NCBI GenBank assembly: GCA_014529385.2
Contig: CM043952.1
Location: forward strand, 66,601,870 to 66,665,869
Origin: Adiantum capillus-veneris
Taxonomy: Eukaryota; Streptophyta; Polypodiopsida; Polypodiales; Pteridaceae
Direction: 5' to 3'
DNA: 64,000 nucleotides
The notes beneath the pieces are model-generated. The model had not been told where the DNA came from, ran no database searches, and saw nothing but the letters and a program-made list of their open reading frames with translations. This document shows positions 12,423 through 23,270 of this stretch, one piece after another (within the stretch, counting starts at the first letter, position 1; each line of letters opens with the position of its first letter). A program made the translations under genes and the position numbers.

Positions 12423-13560
12423 CTAGCCTTTTCTAGGCTCTGTTGAAAACCTTGTTTCGACATTTTGTCTCCTAGGCATGCTACTATTTTTCCCTCTCTT
12501 TGCTTCATCTCCCTCTTGCATATATGCAATATATTCTTTAGTCTCATTCCCTAAAATGACTGCATTTACTTGAGATTCATATCTGTGTCTTTTAGATTTT
12601 TGACCATCACCTCTAATATGTAGAGTATGATTTTCTCTCAATCTCTCAAGCTCATTCAAAATTAAGGTTTTGTCTATATTTAACTCCTCACAATCACGTC
12701 TAGTCTCAAAAGTAGAAGAACCTAATTTTATTTCAATCTCAGAGTACTGCTCATGTGCAAAGTAATTCATAGACATGTTCTCCTCACAAGAAACAATACT
12801 TCCTATACTATCTTTCACCAATATAGAAGTACGTATCTCTTCCTCAATATCACACACACCATTTAATTCATAAGGTAATAGACTTTCAAAACAAATTTGC
12901 TCACACCTGTAAATGCTCTTTATCAATGTATGCTTCTAACAAGACTTGTCTTTTGTCAATATCTATCAAGGTAGCTATATTATTATCTACTAGCTCTCGT
13001 TCCTCCCTTTCTACATCTCTCAGTAAACATTGGTCATCAATAGAAACATCTATATATTTGTTAATATTGTCAATACAACAGTCATTATTGACTATAGGAG
13101 TCATAGGCTTCTCACTCTAACGTGGCCTCTCATCATTGGAAAGGACTTGGCATCCAAATATAAGCTACTTACACTCATTAAGCTCCTCTCCCATTGTATT
13201 AATGCACCCACTCATGGTTTTCATTTCCTCAACATGCAATTTAGGTTGCTTATCTAAAATTTGACTAGTTTTTCTTATTTCTTTGTTAAAACGTATTATA
13301 TCTTGTTGAAATAGATTATATTCTAATATGGACGACTCTCTATCTTGCCTAGCCTTCATCAAAGCTTGTCCAGTTTCTTTTTTTTATCTATTCAACTTTT
13401 GTCGCATTTGAGCAAAAGCCTCATCAACTAGTTTTTGTTGTTTAAGTAGTTTTACTTGAATATCCTTTTCTTCTTCAAGTGCACTAGGATCTCCTACATA
13501 CCCACCTAGGTCTACTTCCACCAACTTCATCTCCCTCTCTTTCTATTTATACCATGCTAA
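12423..13560 (-). pseudogene. Unidentified coiled-coil-like frames at the gag position of element C
   Basis: Minus-strand frames at 13165-13362, 12901-13104 and 12423-12926, with related coding sequence up to about 13560 (MKLVEVDLGGYVGD start), are rich in E, K, R, D and leucine. They look like a charged, helical protein: EEEKDIQVKLLKQQKLVDEA and ERLRENHTLHIRGDGQK are examples. I see no capsid-like block or CCHC knuckle. They occupy the place where gag should be in C. They could be a diverged gag, an extra reading frame or captured host sequence. I do not recognise the family. Confidence 0.4.
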
Positions 13561-13740
13561 CTCTAACAAGTAATTGAATCTCTCAGCTTCTATAAACTAA
13601 CAGACAGCTCTTGACTAACATATTCTATTAGCAACCTCAAGGTCACCAAGAACAAGTATGCATTAATTGGGATAACCCAAAGTCTATTTAAGACATGCCT
13701 CTCCTGGCGTTGCTACACAGACATTGCCTCTTCTTGATTG

Positions 13741-13761
13741 GCCAAACCTTGGGTACCAACA
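13741..13761 (-). other. Element C candidate primer-binding site
   Basis: Minus strand reads TTGGTACCCAAGGTTTGGC two bases inside a TG...CA LTR boundary. It resembles a decayed initiator-methionine type site, but the match is imperfect. Confidence 0.4.
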
Positions 13762-16112
13762 TGAAAAATATATGCACCGGGGTGCCTCGTAACTTTAATA
13801 GCCAGCTGGCTCCCGGCGGCCGCACCAAATGAACGTCGCCTTCCAAGTCTTCTAAATAACGTTCAAGTAACCCAACGGTCCCCTAACCAGCCTAGACGTA
13901 CACTAATTTTCCATAATTGTGCGACTAATTTCAAGTTCCTTTTAACAATTTTTTGATCATGCGTTCGTATTTTACTTACTTTGCTATGCTTCGTAGTCCA
14001 AATATATCTGCCCTCCCAGTTTCGTAGTCCAACTCTCTAATATACACTATTTCTCATGTATGCATCTCTAGATATGCTATTTATGGTTAAAATCTGAGTT
14101 CTCATATACATTTTTAATGGAGTTTTTAACCAATATTTATCAAAATGAAATCATTTAGACATTTACTTGACCGCTAGAGTTCAAAACTACACTTCAGAAC
14201 TCACAAAACAAATCAATCACTTACTGAATTTCAGATTAATGAACATTGCAACTAGAATCACTGAATATATTTGCAAACTTTTTAATCAAAAACACCAGGA
14301 TAATCTTGTAGAATGTAAATTTCTATTGAAATTGCCAAAAACTGTCAATGATCCAATTCCCCTTCCCAAATGCCACTAATCATGCAACAATATGCAACAT
14401 TTCATTTCCAAGTATAATTTTAATGCAGATACATCTTCAAACGATCAGATTTGTTTTCAATTATGAAGCTAGCAATACTTCTTTCTAGTGTTATGAACTT
14501 GTTTGGAAATCAAGAAAAACTAACCAGTGAATTTTAACTTTTGATTTCGAGTGTTTTGCTTTCCGTTTCCGTCCGAAATCGAGCAACGGCTCCTCTCACT
14601 TTAACGCGAGTCACTCTGCAACAAGATTTTGAATTTTCTTTCCAAATTTCTCTCTCTTTCTCTCACTATCTCAGTAAGGTATTTATTCTCTCTCTATCTC
14701 ACTAATTATACATGGTATTCTCTCTCTTACTACACACACACAAACATCTAGAGGCTCGCAATTCTCTCTCATCTCCTACTACTCACACTCACCATCCTCT
14801 CTCTTCTGCCTGTGACCTTTCCAAGCATCCTCTCTCTCTAGCGCTATACAGAGACAACTTCTCTCTCTCTCTCTAATAGCACTAACAGGAAACTAATCCC
14901 TCAATCTCTCTCTGTTCAATATCGTTACATACAGGTGACTATTAGTTTCTTCCTCTATCTTGAATCCTACACAGAGATACGCTCACAACGGCCTTATCTC
15001 TCTCTGTAAACAATCAGCGCTACAGAGAATTCATTTTATCTCTCTCTACTACAGACATGGGCTCTCTCTTTCTCTAACACTCTCTCCATATCTCTTGTTT
15101 CTCTCAATCGACCCCCCCCCCCCCTTTGGCGCACCTCTCAGCATGGCTCTACTCGTATTCTCATCACTCTCACAGCTCCTCTTGCTTGGCGACCAAAATG
15201 GTGCCCCTTCTTATGCATTCGACTCCTCATGACGGCCTACATACTGCAGCCCTCCTAACTCTCTGTGTCTCTTCTCTCTACTCTCCCCTTGCACTCAACT
15301 TCCTACAAGGCAGCGTCTTCTTTCTCTCTCTAATCTCCTACGCTTTCTCTCTCTCTACTTCTTGCACACACCCTATGACCTGCTCTTCCTCTCGCTCACA
15401 AACTCTGCCTTCACTCAACTGCCTCGCGACCTCTCTATGGCTCCTCTCCCTTCTTGCTCGCAACCCCTGGCGATTTCCTAAACTACTGCACTCGGCCCCC
15501 CCTCTCTAACGACCCGGCCTGCGCACCCTCTACAGCACCCTACCCGGCTTCCTCTCGGGCTCGCCTGCATCATCACCTTCGTCTCCCCAAGGAGTGTAAA
15601 CACAGAGGGTTGCCCACTTGGGTTCCCTCCTCCTCCTCACTCAGGTTCTCTGCTTCCCTCCCTCTCGCTCTTGCGACCTCGCCTCCAGGCGGTTCCCCTC
15701 TGCATGGCATGGGGTGACTCATCTATCCTACCAAATCGGTCATTAAAAGAAGAATTTGTTTACATCATAAAGCAACTATAAGAAATTTTAAAGAATCCAT
15801 TCTGACTAATCTCGAGCTCGCAACCCCATTGCAGTCACTAAAAGCATAAACTGAGATACCTAATGGCCATAGCTTGAATTTGGAGTCGTTAAGATAGGTA
15901 TCGACAAGATCCCTAAAAGTAACTCAAGCCACCGAGTGACTAACTTCCTTAAGTAAGAACTTATCAGCAAGCAGTCATAAAAACTAACAAACATTAGCAC
16001 TAATGCATCCATTATGGCAATCATTAACATACTAATGCACCTAACATGCCCGTGCAAATTCCCAAGTTACCCCAGTTTTGGTACAAAATGTAAAAATATT
16101 CTGGTGTCTACA
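13762..16112 (-). repeat. Element C 5' LTR
   Basis: A block of about 2.35 kb from TGAAAAATATATGCACC to GGTGTCTACA. The right 300 bp match the C remnant at 9185-9479, which fixes the right end; the left end rests on the candidate primer-binding site. It contains a CT-rich kilobase (14640-15720) and a C run near 15112. Open frames there (15126-15509, 15454-15717) are products of base composition, rich in S, L and P, and I do not regard them as genes. Confidence 0.5.
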
Positions 16113-16298
16113 GCTGCTGAGGACGGGTTGGATGGGGACAACTACCCTATGGGGGCTTATATGATGCAACATGTTCTTGTGTCAAAGGGCATTTGGAACA
16201 TTGTGCACGGCATTGATGTACGTCCTGGTTCTTAGGATGTAGGCGATGTTGAGAATGTTGCAGGTCTTGCTGCAAGGAGTGTTGCTGTTAGAGTTGTT

Positions 16299-17876
16299 TT
16301 GCCCATGGTAGAACAAGCTCGTTGGGATGTTAAGGATGCACATGCTCATGCATTGATTGCATTGTCTGTGAAGCGCACCATTGTTCCTCACATTCGTTCA
16401 GCAAAATCTGCAAAACAAGCTTGGGATATTCTAGCTAGTCTTTATGCAAGTCGCAATGAGGCTAAAATTGATTTGCTGCATAAAGAGCTGGAGTTGAAGA
16501 TTATGCATGAGGAAGATGATATGGACACTTTCCTTGCTAGTGTCAAGGATATCAATGAGCAACTTATCTCTATAGGTGAAGTCATTTCAGATAGTTCCCT
16601 TGTGCAGACTGTTCTTGATGCCTTACCAGATTCCTACCAGACTTTTGCTAGTACTTGGAGACTTATGACCCAAGGAAATCCAAAAGTTTTCAAGTTCGAT
16701 GCATTATGCACATTGCTTTTGCAAGAGTCACTTTCCAGAAAAAATAAGACTAGACAGCGTGTAGTTGAACAGGCTTTTATTGCTTCTCAAATAAAGGGTG
16801 GTAACAGCAATGCAGCCACTTCTTATGGTTCTACTGCGAGTGGCAAAACTTCTGTTCCTAATGCTTCCGCTGGCAGCACTTCGTCTGGCAATTTTGGTGA
16901 TAAGGGCAAAAAGAAGATGCGTTGCCATTATTGTAAAGCTAATGATCACTTGATCAAGTCATGTCCTAAGTTGAAGGCCAAAGAGGCTAAGAAGAAAGAG
17001 GGTGGTTCCACTACAAATGCTGGTTCCACTACAAATGCAGCCATTGTTGATTCTTCTGTAAAAGGAGACTGTAATGCTAATGTTGATGCAGAATGGACTT
17101 TTAGTGCAGAGTGCACTTACAATCTTGTTGTCCATGATGCATGCTTGTCAATTGTTGCAGATTCACATGTGTGGTATTTCGATAGTGGTGCTACAAATCA
17201 CATTACCTCACATCGTGAATTGTTTACCTCTCTCGAGTCCGTCCCTCATGGGAATTCAGTCACTTGTGCCAACAATGCCTCTTATCCAGTTCAGGGAGTT
17301 AGAAAGATTGTGCTTATTGCTGCTGATGGAAGTTCTTTCATGCTTGTTGATGCACTTTATGTACCTCGGATCAAGAAGAATCTCTTCTCTGTATCCACAC
17401 TTGCTAGACTTGGACTTGTAGTCAAATTTGTGGATGACAGATGTACAATTCATGATCTCAGTTTTGGTGATGAAATTGTTGCATTTGGCCTTTTGTGCCG
17501 TGGGTTGTATAAGCTCACTTTGTATGACAAGTGTGGACAAAATTTTGCAAATGCTGTTGCAGACTCAAGGGCTATTTTAGATGCAAAACTTTGGCATGCA
17601 CGTTTTGGTCATCTGAATTTTTCCAGTTTGCTGCGTTTGCAGAAATCTGATATGGTTGCTTCTTTGCCGCCTCTTGAAGCACCTGTCAAACATGTTTGTG
17701 AAGGCTGTATTTTGGGTAAGATGCAGCGTTCTAAGTTTCCAAAGGATGGTTCAGTTCGGGCCACATGCAGGTTGCAGCTTGTGCATAGTGATGTTTGTGG
17801 GCCCATGCAAACTTTGTCCTTGGGCAATTACCTATACTTCGTGACTTTCATTGATGATTACTCCAGGCATGCATGA
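16299..17876 (+). CDS. Element D gag, protease and integrase N-terminal part
   Basis: A 525-residue frame. Residues about 1-170 are a copia gag of the UBN2 kind (AKQAWDILASLYASRNEAK). A CCHC zinc knuckle follows (CHYCKANDHLIKSC, C-x2-C-x4-H-x4-C). The protease has WYFDSGATNHIT with the catalytic DSG. The pre-integrase zinc-binding part is LWHARFGHLNFSS...CEGCILGK. The integrase core begins LVHSDVCGPMQT...FIDDYSRHA. Gag-like coding sequence also precedes the first methionine, from 16113. Part of a broken element. Confidence 0.85.
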   Translation: MPMVEQARWDVKDAHAHALIALSVKRTIVPHIRSAKSAKQAWDILASLYASRNEAKIDLLHKELELKIMHEEDDMDTFLASVKDINEQLISIGEVISDSSLVQTVLDALPDSYQTFASTWRLMTQGNPKVFKFDALCTLLLQESLSRKNKTRQRVVEQAFIASQIKGGNSNAATSYGSTASGKTSVPNASAGSTSSGNFGDKGKKKMRCHYCKANDHLIKSCPKLKAKEAKKKEGGSTTNAGSTTNAAIVDSSVKGDCNANVDAEWTFSAECTYNLVVHDACLSIVADSHVWYFDSGATNHITSHRELFTSLESVPHGNSVTCANNASYPVQGVRKIVLIAADGSSFMLVDALYVPRIKKNLFSVSTLARLGLVVKFVDDRCTIHDLSFGDEIVAFGLLCRGLYKLTLYDKCGQNFANAVADSRAILDAKLWHARFGHLNFSSLLRLQKSDMVASLPPLEAPVKHVCEGCILGKMQRSKFPKDGSVRATCRLQLVHSDVCGPMQTLSLGNYLYFVTFIDDYSRHA

Positions 17877-18569
17877 GTATTTCCACTTAAAGCGAAGTCC
17901 GAAGTTTTTATGTGCTTCAAACAATTTCTGGCTATGGCTAAAAATGTCTCGAAATGTACTATGGGCACCCTCCGGTCCGATCGAGGGGGGGAGTATATGT
18001 CTCATGAATTTAATGCATTTCTGGCTAGTTGTGGGATAAAACACTAATGTACAGTGCCTTATACACCTCAGCAAAATGGTGTTGCTGAGAGGAAAAATAG
18101 GTCACTAACGGAAATGGCACGATGTATGGTCTTTGTCGCATTCTTTTTGGCTTGAGTCCCCATCATGTGTGCCACTTATGTACTTAACAGGTGTCCTACG
18201 AAAGCTTTACAGTCTATTACTCCATATGAAGCATGGCATGATAGAAATCATTTTATTGAGCACATGCGTGTTTTTGGCTGTTTGGCATATGCTTTGGTGC
18301 CACAAGTGCAGCGCAGAAAATTGGATGATAAGGCTGTCAAATGTATTTTTTTTGGTTATAGTGCTGAAAGCAAAGGTTACAGGTTGTATCATCCGCAAAA
18401 AAAACGTATTTTGGTTTCTTGGGATGTAGTGTTTGTGGAAAATTCTGTTCAGCCCTTGCTATCATGTACTAGAGACATTAATGTAAGCTCACAGGATATT
18501 TATGACACCTTGTTGCCTCTTTTCAGTGGTGGAAATATGAATGTAAGTTTCAATGAGGCAAATGTATAG
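17877..18569 (+). pseudogene. Element D integrase C-terminal part
   Basis: Translations show [14 protein letters not shown] (integrase glutamate region) and, from 18165, YVLNRCPTKALQSITPYEAW and VFGCLAYALVP, the standard copia integrase tail. Fossil sequence in more than one piece. Confidence 0.8.
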
Positions 18570-18668
18570 CCTACGGGGGTTTCTGAAAATGTTCTAGATT
18601 AGCCTATTACTGATGCATATGTAAATGTACTTGATGAGGAAAGGGATGAAAATGAGCAGGCTAGAGGT

Positions 18669-19427
18669 ATGCCAAAATGGCTGGTGCACACTTTGCGTGA
18701 CAGTAAATTGGATGCACCTTTGTCTAGTCGTACTCGTTCAGGCTCTCGCCATGCATCTTATGAATCATATTGTTATGCTTTGGCTGTGTCTAGCTTACAT
18801 GACGTTGAGGAGCCTCTCTCTTTTGATGAAGCACAGAATTCAGAAAATTGGATGGCTGCCATGCAATCAGAATATGATGCACCTATAGAAAATGACACAG
18901 GGGCTTTATGTGACTTGCCTCCTGGCAAAAAGGCCATTGGTACGAAGTGGGTTTACAAGTTGAAATGCAAGCCGGATGGTGAGATTGATCGCCATAAGGC
19001 TTGACTTGTTGCAAAGGTTTATGCACAACAAAAAGGCATTGATTATGAAGAGACTTTTGCTCCCACTTGTCGTATGACAACTGTGCGTTTTCTATGTGCA
19101 TTGGTAGCTCATTATGGTTGGGATGTACATCAATCAGACATTGTTACTACTTTCTTGAATGGTGACATATTTGAGGAAGTTTATGTAACGCAGCCTTGCG
19201 GTTTTGTCATAAAACGACAAGCGGACAAAGTGTGCAAATGTAAGAAGGATTTGTATGGGTTGAAGAAATCTCCTCGTGCTTGGTATGAGAAAGCTGACAC
19301 TCATTTGGTTAAACGAGGCTTTCGTAACAGTCCAACAGAAAGCACATTGTATGTAAAGTGTGAGGATGATGTATTTCTCATTGTGGTTCTTTATGTTGAT
19401 GATTTGCTGATCCACTGGACCAAATGA
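18669..19427 (+). pseudogene. Element D reverse transcriptase
   Basis: NWMAAMQSEYDA, then GTKWVYKLKCKPDGEIDRHKA, FLNGDIFEEVYVTQPCGF and LYVDDLLI (the YVDD catalytic motif) are copia reverse transcriptase blocks in the right order. Fossil sequence in more than one piece. Confidence 0.85.
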
Positions 19428-19617
19428 GAGACATATTGCTGAATTTAATGCTTATTTGAATGCTACTTTCAAGATGAAAGATTTGGGACTGTTGCATCAT
19501 TACCTGGGTATACAGTTTAAGTAGTGTGATGGTGGTATTGCCTTGTGTCAGAAAAGTTACATAGAGAAATTGCTATGTAAGTTTGGACTTGAGGATTGTA
19601 AACCTATTGCCACTCCC

Positions 19618-20222
19618 ATGGAAACAAGTTTGTAGTTGAGTCTACCTGATGCTGGCGATCCTGCTGGTGTCACTCTTTACCAAACTGCTATTGGCTGCCT
19701 CATTTATGAATGCAACACGAGGCCGGATATTCAGTTTGTAGTCTCACAGGTCATCAGATTTTTCCACTTCCATGGAAACAAGTTTGAAGTTGAGTCTACC
19801 TGATGCTCGCGATCCTGCTGGTGTCACTCTTTACCAAACTGCTATTGGCTGCCTCATTTATGAATGCAACACGAGGCCGGATATTCAGTTTGTAGTCTCA
19901 CAGGTCATCAGATTTTTCCACTTCCATGGAAACAAGTTTGAAGTTGAGTCTACCTGATGCTCGCGATCCTGCTGGTGTCACTCTTTACCAAACTGCTATT
20001 GGCTGCCTCATTTATGAATGCAACACGAGGCCGGATATTCAGTTTGTAGTCTCACAGGTCATCAGATTTTTCCACTTCCATGGAAACAAGTTTGAAGTTG
20101 AGTCTACCTGATGCTCGCGATCCTGCTGGTGTCACTCTTTACCAAACTTCTATTGGCTGCCTCATTTATGAATGCAACACGAGGCTGGATATTCAGTTTG
20201 TAGTCTCACAGGTCAGCAGATT
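19618..20222 (+). repeat. Tandem array of a 154-bp unit within element D
   Basis: A unit starting CATGGAAACAAGTTTG recurs at about 19618, 19772, 19926 and 20080. The copies are almost identical, so the array is much younger than the element carrying it. Each unit is part of the copia pol region (LPDA...DPAGVTLYQTAIGCLIY). Confidence 0.85.
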
Positions 20223-20348
20223 TATGCATAGCACAGGGTCTAAACATTGGCAGGTTGTCAAGAGGATTTTCTGCTACCTTAGTGGAACTTTACATCTTGG
20301 CTTGTTTTATCCCAAGGGGGATCATTTCCGCCAGACTTACATGCTTTT

Positions 20349-20813
20349 TTGGACTCAGATTGGGCTGGTTGTTTTGACATGCGAGTGTCCACAAGTGGTT
20401 TTTGTTTCATGCTTGGTAGTTCATGTATATCATGGTTGAGCAAGAAGCAGCCTACTGTGGCCACTTCGAGTTGTGAGGCTGAGTACAGGGCAGTCTTCAC
20501 AGCTACGGTTGAGTGTGTATGGCTCAGACGCCTTATGGTGGCTGATTTGGGTGTTGGACAGGACACTTCCAACACTATCTACACTAATAGTCAGAGCACA
20601 TTGGCAGTTGCAAGGAACCCAGTTTTTCATGCTCGCACAAAGCACAATGAGGTGCATTACCACTATGTCAGGGAGAGGCTCTCAGGAAGAGAGATCAGCT
20701 TGGCTTATGTGCCAACACAGGACAACCTTGCAGATCTTTTCACAAAGGCATTGTCTTGTGAGAAGATTGAAGCTTTCTGCAAAGCTTTGGGCTTACTCCC
20801 CTTTGTGGACTGA
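20349..20813 (+). CDS. Element D RNase H
   Basis: A 154-residue frame with DSDWAGCFDMRVSTSGFCF (first catalytic D), SWLSKKQPTVATSSCEAEY (catalytic E) and DNLADLFTKAL near the end. This is the classic copia RNase H, and it ends shortly before the 3' LTR. Confidence 0.85.
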   Translation: MDSDWAGCFDMRVSTSGFCFMLGSSCISWLSKKQPTVATSSCEAEYRAVFTATVECVWLRRLMVADLGVGQDTSNTIYTNSQSTLAVARNPVFHARTKHNEVHYHYVRERLSGREISLAYVPTQDNLADLFTKALSCEKIEAFCKALGLLPFVD

Positions 20814-20876
20814 TCATGTCCTTAGGGCATGGCACTTCCCTTTACTCATGTGCCAGCTCTCGTTCACTGCATCACT

Positions 20877-21115
20877 CCAGGGGGGATTTGTTACCATATA
20901 CATGTGGTAGTGATGTGTGTGAACACACTAGGACCGTTGGGGCATTTTTTCCCACTTCAGGAAGTTTTTCCCCCCGAGCATTGTATATACACCCATCACT
21001 CTAGGGCTATCAATCTTTCCATTGCACACTAGGTTATACACTCTCTATTGTGTGCCTCGAGCTTCCTTTGTCTTCTCCAAGCTGTGTGTGTTTCTCTACA
21101 AACCTAATTCCAACA
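20877..21115 (+). repeat. Element D polypurine tract and 3' LTR
   Basis: The purine tract AGGGGGGATT is followed at 20889 by TGTTACCATATACATG. The LTR ends CTAATTCCAACA at 21115, giving a 227-bp LTR with TGTT/AACA inverted ends, a usual copia size. A TATA-like TATATAC lies at 20984-20990. Confidence 0.75.
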
Positions 21116-22580
21116 CATTTTTGAAAGGAACACATTCAAAAACTGGACCGACTATGCAATACGTGAAAAAAAGGCTCTACAGTCAATCAACGATAGGAAC
21201 CTCAAATAGACGTCTATTTGAACTTGCTGAATTCTCTTTGGGCAAGATGGGAATGGGATCTCTAGATGCAATGTTCCAAAGCAGATCAGCAACAAAAGCA
21301 TCCAATAGAACGTGACCCTGGGTTAATTCTGGAAGATGATAGCCATGGACCGGAGTTTGTGACTATCACCATGGATGGGAGAAGTGGTGTTAAGAAAAAA
21401 AATCGCAAGAGATAGTTAGGAATTCTTTGGAGAGATCAGTGCCCGAAACATAATGGGCCATTAAAAGGATTGAACCGGGTAAGCAAATGACATGTTTTGG
21501 CAAGATAGCAAATGGAAGATGCGGTGCCACCATTAATGCAGGTGTTGGAGATGAAAATGATGGAATTACTGCACCGTCATTTTGAGGACATAGAAAATAT
21601 CCAAGAGGTATTGTTAGTGGGTTTTTTTGGTTTTGCAATCTAACACCCACACATTCATCGGAGGTATGTAATGATCGGATTATTGATGTGCTTGACCCTG
21701 CACGTGGAGTTTGGCCAATTGATGAAGGAACTCATTTGAAACCATATGAGATAAGGTTGTTTCATAACAATGGATTTGTCCTTGAGGGTTGTGATGGTGG
21801 GACTTTATTGCATACTCTAGTAGGCTAGAACAAGCACCTCTCGGTCACCTAGCTCCTTTCACCCTAAATACAGAGATCGCAAGATCATCAAGTGGAGAGA
21901 TTGATTGGGTATGGAGTTTAATGAGAACATAAAAAAGGGTAGAGCCTTGAGTTCAAAAGAGGTTCGAGAATCTATACTCTTATGCAATGAGTCACACACA
22001 TTCTATGTTAGCCTTGGGTGTAAATTATTCAATATTAGTGGCTTCCTCGATGCACATGCGAAGGCTTTCAAAAGAGAGAAAGAAAACATATGGTGTACAT
22101 TAGTTGCAAACACTTGCATTATGTATACTTGCAAGTGTTGGGAGTGGATTCTTTAGCCCACACATTCATACACCAGGATGCACTTACAAAGTTTGAGTTG
22201 TTCCAAGCACTTAGTAGTAGATAGGTTCATGCAACAATGTGATGGCATGCTATCTCTTTGGATGGCATGATTGATGAATTTTAGTAATGTTAATATTTGT
22301 TGGGACAATTTTTGGGATACAAACTTTTTGACAGCCAATATTATGGTTGTGTATGAATCTCCATGCCCTCTGCTTTGCTAGGCCACTATTTCGGATGATT
22401 TTTATTTGAACTTTTTATCATCCTAAATATTTATGCAAAAACAACTTTATCTTGCCTTCTGTGGTGAGTAATTTCCACCATGTGATCTTTTTGGCAATCA
22501 ATATGTCTATGATGCCATTGGGACTATCTTAGTCTTTCAATGCATGCAATATTTTTTCATGCAACATATCCATAAATATG
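21116..22580. other. Unrecognised 1.4-kb segment right of element D
   Basis: It holds short plus-strand frames: 21022-21315 (starting in the D LTR), 21905-22156 (MGMEFNENIKKGRALSSKEV) and coding-like sequence near 21665-21820 (CNDRIIDVLDPARGVWPIDE). They look like remnants of one or more decayed genes or elements. I do not recognise a family and propose no function. Confidence 0.3.
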
Positions 22581-22582
<2 letters not shown>

Positions 22583-22635
<53 letters not shown>

Positions 22636-22663
22636 ACTCACTCACTCTCTCTCTCTCTCTCTA
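22583..22663. repeat. CT microsatellite
   Basis: About 80 bp of (CT)n with a short (CTCA)n interruption. Confidence 0.95.
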
Positions 22664-22664
22664 G

Positions 22665-22930
22665 GCATAGAATCCGTGATGATCATAGTATGAAAGGATT
22701 CCATTTTATGAATCTTGCTCAATTTTTGCTTTGCTAAAAAGTTTTCTCTTGTGCTATGGTAAGACTCATAAGTTTGGTCAGTTACTCTCTCAAAAAGTCT
22801 TGCATCTCTAGCTTTCATCCAGGCATATGGATCCTTGATAGTGTTAGTCGTGTCTAGAGCCTTACTACCCTGATGTGTGGTCATTGGAACCCTTGAACTC
22901 AAGGATCCCATCAATCTAGGTACATATCTA
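22665..22930 (-). pseudogene. Possible exon fragment of a prolyl-oligopeptidase family gene
   Basis: The minus strand encodes IKDPYAWMKARDARLFERV followed by ENFLAKQKLSKIHKM. A DPYxWM block followed some residues later by an EN...(Y/F)...A segment is seen at the N-terminus of plant prolyl-oligopeptidase/oligopeptidase-B-like serine peptidases. The catalytic domain would lie far downstream and is absent. The fragment lies between a CT microsatellite and the TA run beside element E. It may be a stranded exon or a captured gene piece. The family call rests on a short match from memory. Confidence 0.3.
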
Positions 22931-22951
22931 TCTATATATATATATATATAT
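22931..22951. repeat. TA microsatellite at the edge of element E
   Basis: About 20 bp of (TA)n directly before the TGAGGCGGTC start of the E LTR; a plausible insertion target, since it offers a simple-sequence target site. Confidence 0.8.
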
Positions 22952-23208
22952 TGAGGCGGTCCGGGGCGGGCAACAAGAAGAGCAACCTCTAGACACCCTT
23001 CAAGGCTCCCGTGCTGCTCAATGGGGCTGGGGCACAACACAACACAAACCAAAACAACAAACCCACAGCTAGATCCCAACTACACAAGGGGCACCACCTA
23101 GTTTAAGAGCGAACTAGGACGCAAAAGAGGAGAATCGTTAGAGCAACCCACAAACAAGCAAGGAATTTACACTAACCCTAACACCAATGGAACACTCTCA
23201 CACACTAA

Positions 23209-23211
<3 letters not shown>

Positions 23212-23267
<56 letters not shown>
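23212..23267. repeat. GA microsatellite in the E 3' LTR
   Basis: About 56 bp of (GA)n; the same site in the right LTR has about 32 bp. Confidence 0.95.

Positions 23268-23270
<3 letters not shown>

Larger units (their letters stand above)
9185..16112 (-). mobile_element. Element C: decayed Ty3/gypsy element, visible part
   Basis: Bounded by two copies of one LTR end (9185-9479 and 15815-16112) that share nearly 300 bp and both finish TCTACA. Its left LTR is cut by element A, so the rest of that LTR must lie left of the window. Inside are a polypurine-like tract, a reverse transcriptase motif and coiled-coil-like frames. It is very decayed, with much of pol missing, and old. It interrupts the gag region of copia element D. 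Confidence 0.7.
16113..21115 (+). mobile_element. Element D: Ty1/copia element, 5' part displaced by C
   Basis: Plus-strand order gag, protease, integrase, reverse transcriptase, RNase H, LTR is the Ty1/copia order (integrase before reverse transcriptase). Gag sequence starts abruptly at 16113 where element C ends, so the 5' LTR and start lie on the other side of C, beyond the window. It is the oldest layer of the nest and is broken at several points. Confidence 0.88.

Noticed and set aside
15126-15717. Overlapping plus-strand frames rich in serine, leucine and proline
   Set aside because: They follow from CT-rich sequence inside the element C LTR; amino-acid composition mirrors base composition.
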